From contig JADFUC010001380.1 in assembly GCA_019722365.1 (NCBI GenBank), positions 1,178,001-1,242,000 of the forward strand: a stretch of DNA of 64,000 bases, given 5' to 3'. Shown here piece after piece: positions 11,998-25,165 of this stretch. Within the stretch, counting starts at the first letter, position 1. The number at the start of each line of letters is the position of its first letter. The stretch is from Lithospermum erythrorhizon (taxonomy: Eukaryota; Streptophyta; Magnoliopsida; Boraginales; Boraginaceae). The notes below the pieces were generated by a model. It saw nothing but the letters and a program-made list of their open reading frames with translations. It was not told where the DNA came from and did not search any database. The position numbers and the translations under genes are program-made.

Positions 11998-14900
11998 ATG
12001 ATTGGTTGATAGCATATTTTAAAAAGTGTACCTAATAGTCATCATAATTCATTAATATATGTCGTGTAATAAGTTACATATGATGAGATGTGAACATGAA
12101 GGCCTAGCTCTTCATTATGATTGATGGATTAATAATTTGATTTACAATATTGAGGTTCACTAGGCTCAGTCCACTTCAATATCCCAGTAGGCAGTAGGTA
12201 GTGGATCGATTTTTGGAGCCTTATTTGAGCACAGTATAGTTCGTGTCCTTTTTGTATACTTTGTCAGTTGGACCATTAGATGAGCCGATCCATTACTATA
12301 TGCAACTCTTACAAAGTATAAATCATTTTCAATTAATCTTTTGAATGGCTAGTTAATACGGAGTATATACTATCTCAATTTCATGAAAATGTTCTAGATT
12401 TGAATTTTAAGAATTATTTCTTTTTAAGAATTCATGATTTCCATCCTAAAATCACTTGATTATAAATTGATAGAGTTTAAGATCTTATCGATAATTTTAA
12501 CTCTTAATCAACAAATGTAATGCTGAGTTTTCAGTACCCATACATGCATATAACTAGCCCCACATTGGTCCAGGGCATGATGTATATATAATGTATTCTC
12601 AAGTGAGGATCTTATGTTACATTTTGAATGACACTTTATATTTTACTCTGTTATGATCTTGTCATGTATTTTATTATTAATTTTTAAAACAAACAGTGCA
12701 AGACACATATCATAATCTCAATAAAATGAAAAATAAAGTGTCACATAAAATATAACAGATGATATATATGTTCCCGATCCTAATGATCTAACGTTGAACC
12801 TCTTTTTTCTTCAAGAGTATTCAATCATATTGAGGGTAAAATGGGCCATGGGAGTGGGGTTCCAGCAGCATGTAGGACTGTTGGAGAAGCATGGAAGTGA
12901 GCTGGTTGGAGGAGTCCGATGGGCCGACAAGGCAACTCACAAAATTCACCCTTCTGTTTATACACTTGTATTTTGAACCACTCAATTTGGACCCTATCTT
13001 ACGACTGTCTACCTATCATGTCCCCTTCTATATCGTCCCTACATTAAAGAATGCATTATATATCACTTCTTTCTTTTCCTTCTTGTATCTTAATTTTTGG
13101 TTGACTCATTTGTTCCACTATGTTCGACAACTAAGTAGATAACTTGTCATGTTACATTACTACATGTCAAAAGATGTACTAATCATATTATTAACATACA
13201 CCACCAATAGATTACTGATACAATTCAAATTATCTTGCCAAGATAAATTCTCTTCCTCTAGCCAATATGGCAAACCAAGAAAACACATTCGGTTGTTAAA
13301 TGATTAGAAAAAACGAAGAGAAAAAACCAAAGGAGATACAGAATTATAGCTAAGTTAAAGATGCATGTGCCACCCCTGATGTTACCAATCTATGTATGTA
13401 TGTCAAGTGGTTTTCCTTTGTTTACTACTCTATGGCATCTTCAATCTGTTGTGAGGTGATTTGGAATGGTGTAAAATGCCAATGTCCCAATAATGCTGAA
13501 TTGATTGTAGCTGAAACTTCCAAGAAACCAGGTTAAATTGAACTCACAGGAGACATCTTTCTGCACGTGGATTGGAACCACACGTACAAACATATATGGA
13601 TGCCGTCTTATATCTCTGAAATTGATCGTTTAGTAGTTATTACTTGTGTTAAATATCTATGCTGGAAAATTTTAGAATGAAAAATTAAAGCAAGAGGCTT
13701 CAAAACGAAAATCAATACCACAAAACTCATTTGGGTAGAATTTAATAAGATAACTCTCATGTGTCAGTTTACCATTTTAATTTAGACAAAACTTGGCGAT
13801 AATATGTACTACTCACTGGCTGCTTTGGCTTTTGTATTGGTTTACCTGAAAGATATTATCCGAAATCATTCACCTTAAAACTAATATATAGACATTCAAC
13901 CCCATGCTAATATTATTCAAACGCTGGCCTTTTAATGCATTCACCCTCGACACTTTTCTAGGTTAATTTTAAAAGATTATCTTCCCCTTTAATTCAACCA
14001 AAAGTACCATTATACTTGGTCAAACACCAAGTGCTACCCAAGTAACCCAACTGGCGGGCGGCCATGGCAAAGTAATCTTTTACTTAGATAGCATTTTCAC
14101 AAGGTACTATTTAAGTACGGTTATATGGTAGTGTGCTTTTAAGTACTACTTTAGTGGTTGATGAAGTGTTACATAAATTTCATTAAAGTAAGCCTCTTTT
14201 GAATCCTATCTTAATGATCAATTAAATGCTCCTTATTAAGTGGTTAATAAGGACTATCTAAATGATCATTAAGCTGCTACCTGAATATTAAAACCACTTT
14301 CAACCAAAAAGCAAAAATCTGATTTAAATAAAAGTGAGCCTAACAATCAAGTTCTTTAAATGTTTTATATCTACTTTCCTCAACCCCTGCAAACAATTCG
14401 AGCAATTGTTAAGCCATGCTTAAAACCATCAGGACAAAATATCTCATATTAAACCTCAACTAATCACCCCTTACACTCTTTGTCGTTTGCTAAATATTAG
14501 GTGTAATAATTTATTGTTAATATTTCGGGTTTAAGCCTTTCTCTCAAAGAACATCTTACACATAGAAACGGGAATTACAATATAAATTAGTATTGGGCAA
14601 AAACGCCCCAACTGGGCATCACCTTACTCCACACTGCTTAAACAACTTAAAATTTGTGGAATATTTTGATTAAAGAAGAATTAATCGTGTTTTAATTCAA
14701 CAAATAAGTGTGCCACCACCAACTGGCCTTTAATGTCACTATCACTTTGACTATACTAGCTAGGTTTGTTCGTAAATCATAATGTTTGTCAACTGAAATT
14801 ACTGTATATTATACTGGAATAATAAAAAAGAATATATATATTGAGAATTAAATTCATTCAAATAGAATCCTAACTCCCTACAAATCATAGACGGAGAATA

Positions 14901-16809
14901 TCACATGTACTCTTCCATAGAAAATAAACCGTATAACGGTAAAATTCTGTTTATATTCTGATCTAGTAGTAGCTATATTAAAGTTTATTGATCACATTCA
15001 ACCATACCGCTATATGTCGCAATCGGTCTAGAAAAAATGTCCAAAAAGATGTGGTGCATGTATATGTGGTGTTATCAATTCAAGTTAATTGTCACAAAGA
15101 AAATCGGATTCGAATTAAGTTTTGTTAGATTTGAATTCGAGTTTCAAGTAATAAAAATCCATGTAACAACAAAACGATACAAGAATTTTATAGCGCTTTC
15201 CCCTCAATATAAAGGTATGCCGCAGAATCTACCACAAACCGTAAGATCGCTTCAAACCCTACCACTAAATATAAGTAATCTACGTCAGATTTTCCTCATC
15301 ACCGACCAACCCACAAAGCCTATCAAGAACAAAGATAAACCCCCCTCAAGTTCCTTCAAGAACAAAAACTATGGCTCTTCATTAATATTAAAGACCTAAA
15401 TGGCTTATTCTGTATTATCATGCCTCTATTCTAAAGATCAGCCGAGAAATTCACAAAACATCCCAAGAACAAAAACCACCGCGTCAGTCTCTTTCTTGGG
15501 CTTCATGGGAAGCCGACCTGGCCGAATCTAGCAAGGCCCGCAATCTCCGACCTCTGGCCTCTAAAATTTGGGTCTCAACCCAACAAGTTTATTCCCCAGC
15601 TGGGTAAAAATCAAGGTTGATACCAAATAATACTCATCTTTAATTAATTTACAATCTAACAAAAATTTCAAATATAATTTCTCATTCTTAAACCCCAAAT
15701 GAATTTGTGTCAGTTTCGAATAGCTAAATACTTTGATTTATTCAAAAACAGCTCCCAAACAAATCGGGTTCTCACCAATAAATTACAAGGAGCTTTTCAT
15801 TTTTTAGTCGAAGCCCGACCAGATTCTAACTAAAAACGCAATTAATATAATTCTAATGCCAAACCAAGCTTAAATTAATAAATTTAAAGTATTTTTACTG
15901 CATCACTATATGTCTAAGTGTCTATGCGATGGGTTTGGATTTGGACCATGCAAATGTCACGGACAGTCCAAGATTCACCTAACTAGGTAACATGTGAATT
16001 ACAGACACGACCACAAAAGCAAACAATTTAATAAAATATGTTATCCCATTTATCGTACTCTACAAAGTTCAATTGCCACACAATTAGTCATTGATTAGTC
16101 CCTTTTCAATGTTTATTATTTAGCGGATTAAGCCGGACAATTATACCATATTGGCCTACTTCAAGTTATTGACATTGAGCTTCTTTCCGTGTCTATCTCG
16201 ATTCCGGTGAGATATTATACATATTATATATTTAATTTGTAATTTTATTATTAAAGGAAACAGATAATTACCAATGTTATGTTATTCTCATTCCAGATAA
16301 AAAAGTGTAATTGTACATCTTATTGAATGTATTTATTTTTAGAGAGCTTGTATGTGCTAATAATAATCCATTTTTGGGAATTTGTTAAAAAAATTACTCA
16401 ATTGTAACAATATTAATGAAATGTTTTACCAAAAAGAGAAAAAATGGTCCCATTAATCGATCAAATTATAAACTAAAAATGAGATTTCACATGACTAATC
16501 TAAATCTAAAGTTAGTATATAAAGAGGCTAGTGGGATGAGCAACACGCGCGGTCATACATTATTATTACTAGTTATATTGCTATCACAAGAAATTATTTT
16601 ATTATTTTTATAAAAATGAAAAAGTTACCAGCAACAAAGATGTGAGAACGTGAAACAACTTTTTATTTTGTCTTGGTGATAATTACGGAGTATTACGCAG
16701 TGGCAATATTTATTAAAGTGAGCCATGTATAATTTATCTCGGTTAAATTTCTGCTATATCACAAAGATTACTATGAAATTAAATAAATAAAAATATATAG
16801 TATGATTTT
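11998..16809. other. AT-rich intergenic, nothing recognised
   Basis: I see no gene here. Scattered acggagtat motifs (for example 12358 and 16685) suggest old MITE ends, but no paired terminus was found. The open stretch 15037-15399 has biased AT-rich composition and no recognisable domain. The segment 15200-15600 is somewhat richer in C and resembles transposon leader sequence, without firm evidence. Confidence 0.5.
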
Positions 16810-18020
16810 TAATTTTGCTTTTTTTAACTCAATAAATTAATAATCGGATTATTTTAATAAAACTCTTTACATACCACTATAGAAACTCTATAAATTATCA
16901 CTCGATTCTTAATAAACTCTCTAAGTAGTCCCGATTTCCAGGGGGATGAAAGTGATTGTTTTTTTTGTTTTTGTTTTTTTTTTAACTCGATAAAATTAAT
17001 ATTTGATTATTTAATAAACTCTAAGCTACTAATGTATAAAAATTGGCAATTACTTGATTCTTGAATAAACTCTCTAACAAGTCCCAACTCTATTAGCAAG
17101 CAAATTAATAATCTACATGTTTTTTTCGTCTTTTTTTTTTGCAATTATCATGTAGAAACTGGGATTAATAAACTCTAAGGGTTTTTTTTTTGCCGATTTT
17201 TTTCCCTTTTTTTAAACTTTAAATTAATACCGAATATTTAACAAACTCTCTAAGATAATATTTTTGGCCAGTCCCCACTGGTATAGCAACACACTGTGTT
17301 TTTCCGCTTCCTTTTCATTTTTTTTTTCAATTATCATTTACAGCAAAGCTCGGAAGTAAATCAATAGTCGCATTATTTAACAAACTATCTAATAGTATAA
17401 TATTTTGGCCGATCCCGACTCGATTGATGCTAAATTGACAATTCGTTGCTCATTTTTCATTTTTTTTTTCAACTACGCAGAAGCTCGGAGCAATTAATAC
17501 TGATTGCATTTGCCCATAAATTAGTAAATTATCAACTACAATAGAAACCCCGATAAATTAATACCGATTATTTAATAACTTTATGTGCCCGATGTGTCCT
17601 TAAATTAATAATTTGTGCTGCTCTTTTAATTTTTTTTTCTTTCCTTTTAATTTTTTTTTTCAATTATAAACTAAGCAAGAGAGAAACTCGTTACGCGTCA
17701 TATGCGACTATACATTTTTTTTCCTCGCTCCTTCTTTTCATTTTTTCAGCTTGGCGAATCTCTGCCGCAGAAACTCGATAAATTAATACTCGATTATTTA
17801 ATAAACTCTCTAAGATAATATTTTGGGCTGTCTCGACTCGGGATAAGGTGCTAAATTAATTATTCATGGCTTTTTATGTTCATTTTTAATTTTTTTTTGC
17901 AATTATCAACTAGAGTAAAAACTCAATAAATCAATACTCGATTATTTAATAAACTCTGTAAAATAATATCTTTGACTAGTCCCTCGAATCGTGGGTGGTT
18001 CTAAATTAATAATTTGGTAC
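16810..18020 (+). repeat. Degenerate AT-rich tandem array, unit about 150 bp
   Basis: About eight imperfect copies follow one another. Each copy has an aaactcgataaattaata core, a ttatttaataaactctcta segment, a gtcccgactcg-like segment, a gctaaattaataatt segment, then a T-rich tract and caattatcaact. Copies start near 16882, 17036, 17153, 17344, 17545, 17688 (partial), 17771 and 17918. Spacing varies from about 115 to 200 bases because of T-tract length and small gaps. The last two complete units are 147 bases apart. The array ends about 0.8 kb upstream of the likely PIN TATA box. It could be a local minisatellite or the subterminal repeat region of a DNA transposon. Confidence 0.8.
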
Positions 18021-18811
18021 ATAAAACATTTTTTGATAATCAAATTAAGTTTGCCTTTTAATTGAACCATTTTTTATGCCATTAAACGTAATAATGTGTG
18101 ATTACTACAACAATTGTCATTATTTTACAATCTCATATCTATTTAAGACTAAATTTTGAAGTTCATAAACTATGTAAGTATTATTACAAAACAAACGTTG
18201 GCTGGTCATTAATATTTTGATGATATTATAAATGCTAGTCCCTGTGCATATTGAATAAATTTGATGTGCCTCGTTAAAGCGGTTTATAAGTAGGGGCAGT
18301 AAATTTGACTACCATTAGAAAGGTTTTTACCTCCGAGGTAAAAACATCATTAGACAACCAGCATGCATATTCAATGTCATAAACCATTGATATCTTTCAA
18401 CACTCGGCAAGACTTGATAAATTAGCCTATTTTGACTTTAAAAATATGTGCAGATGTTAATTGAGTCGAGCTAGCTCAACTTGATCATTAATCGAATCAT
18501 ATATTTTAGTTTCCAACTCACAAATAACAGAGTGATAGTATATATTTCGAGTCATGTGAGTTTGCAGTAACAAACTCTTGAATTATGATCAATGAATGTT
18601 ACATGAGATTGAGATTGGAAAATAGGCCGCGTCCCCAAGCAAGCCAAGCCATATAAGTCTAGCCACGTTGATTAAGAAAGCCAACCAAAGTCTGGTTACT
18701 TCAATCATACTGCATGGTCAGCTTTGTAGCCCAACTTTCCCCTCACTAGGTCCCATTTCCCTAATCCCTGCTTAATCACTCACTCTTTGCACTCAAAACT
18801 CCTCTCTAATC

Positions 18812-18822
18812 TATATATATAC
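18812..18822 (+). promoter_or_regulatory. Candidate TATA box
   Basis: A tatatatata string lies 318 bases before the start codon, in otherwise mixed-composition sequence. It is the best TATA candidate in the 1 kb upstream of the gene. Confidence 0.5.
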
Positions 18823-18885
18823 CGTGTATACTTTCATATCTTGTAAATTCCTCCCCCTTACATAAACTCATTAAATTCCTCTCAC

Positions 18886-18891
18886 TGTCTC
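18886..18891 (+). promoter_or_regulatory. TGTCTC auxin-response-like element
   Basis: An exact TGTCTC hexamer lies in the predicted 5' UTR. This hexamer is the classical auxin response element bound by ARF factors, and PIN genes are often auxin-induced. A six-base match occurs often by chance, so this is only suggestive. Confidence 0.3.
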
Positions 18892-19139
18892 CCCCTCTTC
18901 ATGTACTCAATTTGCATGTATTTGTGTTAACTGTACACTTTGGTACTCTTTCATTTCATTGGCACAGCAACTACTTTGAGTATCTAAAGAAAACATCCCA
19001 TTTCTTTTTTCAGCTCAATTGTCAGAAATTTAACGGTTAATAATAACTGTATTTGGTTCACCTATTTTGTCCTTTTTATATTCTTTCCTTATACATTAAT
19101 CCATACCCTCAATTTTCTTGAAAAAGTTTTGGTGCAAAA

Positions 19140-22100
19140 ATGATAAGTTGGCATGATTTCTATGTGGTATTATCTGCCATGGTTCCCCTCTATGTGGCCA
19201 TGATCTTAGCCTATGGCTCTGTTCGTTGGTGGAAGATTTTCACCCCGGATCAATGCTCCGGGATCAATCGATTCGTCGCCATTTTTGCTGTCCCTCTTCT
19301 TTCCTTCCATTTCATCTCCACCAACAATCCATATGAGATGAACTTTAGGTTCATCGCCGCGGATACACTCCAAAAAATCATTATGCTTTTTGTACTAGCC
19401 ATTTGGGCTAATATATCAAAAAATGGTAGTCTTGAATGGAGCATCACAATTTTTTCCCTCTCAACACTTCCAAACACACTTGTTATGGGAATTCCATTAT
19501 TAATTGCTATGTACAATGACTATGCTGGGAACCTTATGGTACAAGTTGTGGTCTTGCAGTGTATCATTTGGTATACTTTGTTATTGTTCTTGTTCGAGTA
19601 CAGGGGGGCGAAAATGCTTATTATGGAACAATTCCCAGAAACCGCAGCCTCAATTGTGTCATTTAAGGTTGAATCCGATGTTGTTTCACTTGATGGGCAA
19701 GATTTTCTTGAAACAGATGCAGCAATTGGCAATGATGGGAAGCTTCATGTAACTGTTAGGAAATCAAATGCTTCAAGAAGGTCATTAGGCCTTGGGTCAG
19801 CATTGACTCCAAGGCCTTCAAATCTCACAGGAGCTGAGATTTATAGTATGAGTTCATCAAGAAACCAAACACCGAGAGGCTCAAATTTCAATCCCACAGA
19901 TTTCTATAACATGATGGGATTTGGAGGGAGGCTATCCAATTTTGGTAATTCTGATACTGGAAGACTATCAAATTATGGTCCAAATGATATGTACTCTGTT
20001 CAATCTTCTAGAGGTCCAACTCCTAGACCATCCAACTTTGAGGAAAATTGTGCACCTAGTGCTGGAAGTGGTCTAATGAGCTCACCAAGATTCGGGTTCT
20101 ACCCGGGTCAGGCCCCCCCTCCGGCATCATATCCAGCACCCAATCCTGAGATTGCTAGTGCTGGTAGTACTACTAATAAGTCCAAGAATCAGAATCCAGG
20201 GGGACAATTAGCAACTGGACAACCTCAAGTACCACAACAAAGTGGTAATAAAGCAAACCATGATGCTAAGGAACTTCATATGTTTGTGTGGAGTTCCAGT
20301 GCTTCACCAGTGTCTGAAGCTGGTGGGTTGCATGTCTTTGGAGGCAATGAATTCGGCGGCGCCACCGAGGAATCCGGTAGGTCTGAACATGGAGCTAAAG
20401 AAATCAGGATGTTGGTTTCTGATCATCCTCAAAATGGTGAATCCAAAGGTAATATTTTAATTTTTTAAAATAAAGTATGTCTTATCAAGTTGTTACTCTA
20501 TTATTTGTTCAAATTATTGGTTTTGTCCGTATTGTTTATTTTAATTTGCATACTTTTTCACATTTCACATTCTAAGATTGACAATTTTGTTTGATTAAAG
20601 TCTACTAAGGTAGATTAATTGATACTTTGTTCTTTGTACTAGCACGTGCAATGCACGTTTTTTATACATAATTGGATAAAATGAATTTGTTTTATAATCA
20701 TGTACGAAGGTATTCCGCAAAATGAGGATTTCGGTAGAGAAAACTTTACGTTTGGCGGTGGAGAAAGAGATGGAGATGAAGAAAAAGGAAGAGATAGAGC
20801 CAATGGTCTTAACAAATTGGGCTCAAGCTCCACCGTTGAGTTACACCCTAAAGGCGGCGGCGGATTGGAACCGGTGACCGTGAAAAATATGCCTCCGGCA
20901 AGTGTTATGACTCGGTTAATCTTGATTATGGTTTGGCGTAAACTTATCCGCAACCCCAACACCTATTCTAGTCTCGTTGGTGTCATTTGGTCACTTGTTT
21001 CATTTAGGTATGGTACATTTTTTGAAGTATAAAAAAGATTATCCACTTTATTAAATAGAAAAAATCATAACACACTTAGTTTATAATTACTTTTTTATTT
21101 ATTCATAGGTGGGGTATCCAGATGCCAAAAATCTTGAAGGGCTCAATCTCAATTCTATCTGATGCTGGTCTTGGAATGGCTATGTTCAGTTTAGGTCGGT
21201 TCTTGTTTCTCACATACTCTTACATTCATTCATTTAGTATCCTTCTTTCTTTAATTTAATGCTTCAGATGCTTTTAAATGATTGAATTGTTTGAGTAGTG
21301 TGAATATAAGTCATTGTGTAACTGGCTTCATCCAAACCTTCACCTAATAATAATAGTAAAGGAAGTTGCTAATAATACTACCTTCATAGTTCATATCAAT
21401 GTAACGGGACGATTGATTAATCATTTACTCCCTCCATCCCAAAATGTTTGGGACTTTTTATCCATTTTAGAAATTCCAAAATTGGGTTACATTTTGACTT
21501 TTTGTAAGAATAAATTGGAGTAAATTTTGAAGTTGTGAGAGTGATTTGAATTTTTATTAAATTTAATACAAAGTCAAATGGGACTAATATTCTGAGATGG
21601 AGGAAGTAAATATTTTCTGACTATCCGATATATGATTATTATTTTTTATATAAAAGTTTGATATTACATATAAAGGAATTATTGGTTGAAAGATGATTTC
21701 ACTAAATGAGTAAATTAGTCAAAATATGCGATGCATGCCTGAACAATTGGAAAACAAAAACAAATTTGTATAGATGGTTCCATTGAAAAATTTCGCAATG
21801 TAACCAAATACGAACTCATTGACCACCCGACACATGGGTCCGGTTAGTAATGTCTCATTTTGGGGTCTGAAAGTGTGGTGGATAAGGATAATGGATGACA
21901 GAAATCGGGAATTGATATTACTCTATTAAGTATTATTATTATTTATTGAGTTGAATTTTTTTATTTACCTTTTACTTTAGCTTTTCTTTTTCTTAATTTA
22001 ATACTCTCTTCATTTACAAAAAAAAAATTAGTCATGGTCTTCAGTTTTGTCGATCGATATAATGTATACTATACTTTAAAAAAAATAGTATTTCGACATA

Positions 22101-25100
22101 TGTTATTATTAATATGATAATTGATTTAAATCAAAGTTATATCTGTCAATTAATGTTGTTATTCAGTTTGTCAATTTTATTCATGAAAAAATAAATCGAA
22201 CAATTTTTTTTAAAATTTCGATAGTAATAAACAATTTGTGGGGGGTGTTTGTCTGATTAGGTTTGGTTTTATTGTGATGGGGATAGGTCTGTTTATGGCA
22301 TTACAACCAAAGATAATAGCATGTGGGAACTCAGTGGCAAGCTTTGCCATGGCTGTGAGGTTTCTAACAGGACCAGCTGTGATGGCTGCTGCCTCCATTG
22401 CTGTCGGCCTTCGTGGTACTCTACTCCATATTGCAATTGTCCAGGTACCATATATCTTCACTCATAAGTTCTTCCCTTTCTTTTTCTCTATATTAATTAT
22501 TCTTTGTTCTTTATTGTCAACATTAATGTCATCTAGAATTAATTCAAGGGTTGCCCATTTCGTCATTATTGGTGGATTCACACTCATTCTAATTTATCGA
22601 ACAATATACTTGCATTTAAAAAATCATATTCCACAAAAAATTATATAAAACAAAAGTAACATTTTTTGACTTGACGAACAACATAATAAATAGGGTAAAG
22701 GACACTTTCGATCATGGATGTATGTTTGCCTGAATTCATAATTTGATTATCATGTTTCGAAAGTCTAATTTATTGTTTATGTTTCAAAATATATGACGAT
22801 TTCAATCTCATCATCATGAGTGAACATATTGATTATCATGTTCCGAAAGTCTAATTTATCGCTTATGTTTGAAAATATATGACGATTTCAATCTCGTCAT
22901 CATGAACATATTGATACATGAGTGAATTCAGTGGTTTTAAGTACATCTTGATTTCAATCTCCTCGTCATGAGTGACATTTAAATAGACATATATAATCGC
23001 ACATACCTTTAACCGAAAAAGTCATCAATTTTATCGACTTTTTGTGATTTTAAGTTACAATCCAAAGTAATTGGATTGATCTTAATTTAAGGTCATAAGC
23101 AATTTTGGATTAATTCTTTTAGAGAAAACATTTGAAGAGTTTAGGAGCAAACTAGTATTATTATAAGGTTAGTGCAAAAGTGAAGAAATGAAGTAGTACT
23201 ATGATGCCAAGGTTTTCATATATCATTTATATACTTCCTCGTTGCTAAAAGATGGAATTCATTTTTAAAACTTTTTTGATAGATATCTTTCAAATTTTGA
23301 TCTTAAATATATATTTTTATATTATATAATATTTTATAAAATATATCAATAAAAAAATTGTAATATATTTTTCGTTGATATAGTTTTAAGCCGAATATTA
23401 TCTGATAAAAAATATCTGTCAAGTGAAAATTATAACTATTAAAATTCAAAAGTTAAAATGGACCATTTTTAGGAAGAGAGGGAGTATAATTCAGCATGTG
23501 CTTGGTGCATTTTTATATTCGAATAGGATACATTTAATCTGTAAGCATGTCGGGCATAGTGTATGTTATTATGAGAAACTTAGCTGACATATTCCTCCCT
23601 CTTTATCTTATTGTATCTATCAGGCGGCACTTCCACAAGGGATTGTTCCATTTGTGTTTGCTAAAGAATACAATGTTCATCCAGCTATCCTTAGCACTGC
23701 GTAAGTAAATCTAACATGATTTAAAATAAAAAAAAAATCTTTATTAGAGGAGATCAATTGTTATTTTTAGTTAAAAAAATATGTTATGCTAAATTGGAAT
23801 GGAAGGTATATTTTAGAACCACCAGTAAAGGAGACGTGCGTCTGCCTTGGCTTGTCTGATCGATTTTTAAATATTTGATATATTTTTATGTTTAATTCAA
23901 TCGTTACAAGCTGTGTAAAGCTTTCTGACTCTTTTGGTTTTAATTAATATTTTATTTTTTGAAGAAATACTTTGATCACAAATAACTCTTTAAAAGATAA
24001 CATAATAAATTCTGATAAAATAAGATGTCAGCCCAGAGATATTATAGAATTGAGATGTCGTAGAGATATAAATATTACTTTAACAATTTGATATCCCATA
24101 CATTTAAAATATATTGGCCAATTGATCATCAATATTATATCGTAGAATTATTTGCTTTTATGTTGACTAAATTGGTATGATTTAAAAGTATAATTTAAAA
24201 TTTTTGTGAATCGATATATAAAATTCATATCTCCATGGAATTAAATAATAATATTAATAATAAAAATAATAATTTTACTCAAAATAAATATGGTTATTTA
24301 ACTAATCTGAGTATTAAAAGGTGCCAGAAAGCAGCGTATGATGAGAAAACCATATATATTGATGAAAGTAGTAATAAATTAATAATATATATAATATATA
24401 GAGGCGTAATGCGTGAATTGAATCGTGAAAGTTATCTAAATGCAAAATTGGCCAAAATAATTATGTTATTCAATGCATCTGCTGCATCATTAAACATGCA
24501 TAGAGATAAATAAGCAAAGTTAATTAAAAGGCGGGATATGCGACAATTACAAAGTATATATGCCAAATGTATATGATGTATCGTCATAAAATATACATAT
24601 GTCTTTGATGATTCGCTTCCTGATTGATAATGCTTTATGTATATGCAAGTATAAAGTATGATGAATACTTAATACAACCTCCGTTTTTTTTATTTGACAT
24701 TTTTATATCGATGTGAAACTTTGACAATTAATTACTAATTACTTATTATTTTAATAAATATAAAAGTTATATCATTAGATTCGTTTTGAAAATAGTTTCA
24801 TAATATTATTTTCTTATAATTTTTGAACATATAGTTTAAGAATAATTGATAGTCGAAGTTTCTTTGATGATATACTGAAAACGTCGGAAATAAAAAAAAA
24901 TGAATAATTAATTACTATTAGAGCTACAAGCTTAGATTTTAAAATGGAAGAGTAATTTAGTAATTAATAGTGTGAAAAGGAAAGAAGCATGTCTTTGTTA
25001 TCTTTTATACCTGTTAGTGATGTGGTAAAGTAAATTAATGCCTTCTTTCAATATTTTCTAATAAAAACTAACATGGTTACAATTATGCTAAATTTCAGGG

Positions 25101-25165
25101 TTATATTTGGAATGTGGATTGCCTTGCCAATTACGTTAGTCTACTACATTCTCCTAGGATTATAA
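19140..25165 (+). CDS. PIN3-like: PIN3-type auxin efflux carrier, six exons
   Basis: The product is a plasma-membrane auxin exporter of the long-loop PIN family, closest by eye to the PIN3/4/7 group, which drives directional auxin flow in tropisms and vascular tissue. Exons are 19140-20448, 20710-21007, 21109-21194, 22287-22444, 23624-23700 and 25099-25165. All introns are GT-AG, and the joined frame gives 664 codons plus a stop. Residues 1-155 and about 500-664 form the two hydrophobic transporter bundles, with a long hydrophilic loop between. The loop carries three TPRxS kinase sites (223-227, 244-248, 294-298) targeted by PINOID-type kinases in this family. The NPNTY trafficking motif is at 518-522. 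The start MISWHDFY and end YYILLGL match family ends. At 664 residues it is somewhat longer than Arabidopsis PIN3, PIN4 and PIN7, partly from a duplicated GRLSN segment at 263-284. The frame is intact throughout, so the gene is probably functional. Confidence 0.97.
21428..21606. mobile_element. Stowaway-like MITE in PIN intron 3
   Basis: A 179-base element is bounded by TA on both sides. The left end is ctccctccatccc and the right end, read inward on the other strand, is cttcctccatctc; 11 of 13 positions match. The TA target duplication and the CTCCCTCC terminus are diagnostic of Tc1/mariner-related Stowaway MITEs. It has no coding capacity and lies well away from both splice sites of the intron (21195-22286). 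Confidence 0.85.
22745..22917 (+). repeat. 86-bp tandem duplication in PIN intron 4
   Basis: The unit starts gattatcatgt at 22745 and again at 22831, and both copies continue through gaaagtctaattta and atatgacgatttcaatctc. The copies differ at only a few positions. A partial third copy of the caatctc...gtcatgagtg portion is visible around 22950-22980. The low divergence suggests a recent duplication. Confidence 0.85.
23234..23484. mobile_element. Stowaway-like MITE in PIN intron 4
   Basis: A 251-base AT-rich element is flanked by TA dinucleotides. The left end is cttcctcgttgctaaaa and the right end, reversed, is ctccctctcttcctaaaa, so the first seven bases match except one. It lies 139 bases before exon 5 (23624). 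It is unrelated in interior sequence to the MITE in intron 3. Confidence 0.7.

Larger units (their letters stand above)
18021..19139 (+). promoter_or_regulatory. Promoter and 5' UTR region of the PIN gene
   Basis: This is unique sequence between the tandem array and the PIN start codon. A strong TATA-like string (ctatatatatacc) lies at 18811-18823, which would put transcription start near 18.85 kb and give a 5' UTR of roughly 290 bases. The UTR is CT-rich and has no upstream ATG cluster of obvious importance. The start codon context is gcaaaaATG, with A at -3. Confidence 0.55.

Noticed and set aside
15037..15399. 120-codon open frame
   Set aside because: Composition is that of AT-rich intergenic DNA and no motif or family could be recognised.
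19250..19516. 88-codon minus-strand frame
   Set aside because: It is the antisense shadow of PIN exon 1.
24235..24513. 92-codon frame inside PIN intron 5
   Set aside because: Asn- and Lys-rich because of AT-rich intron sequence; no start context, homology or conserved feature.
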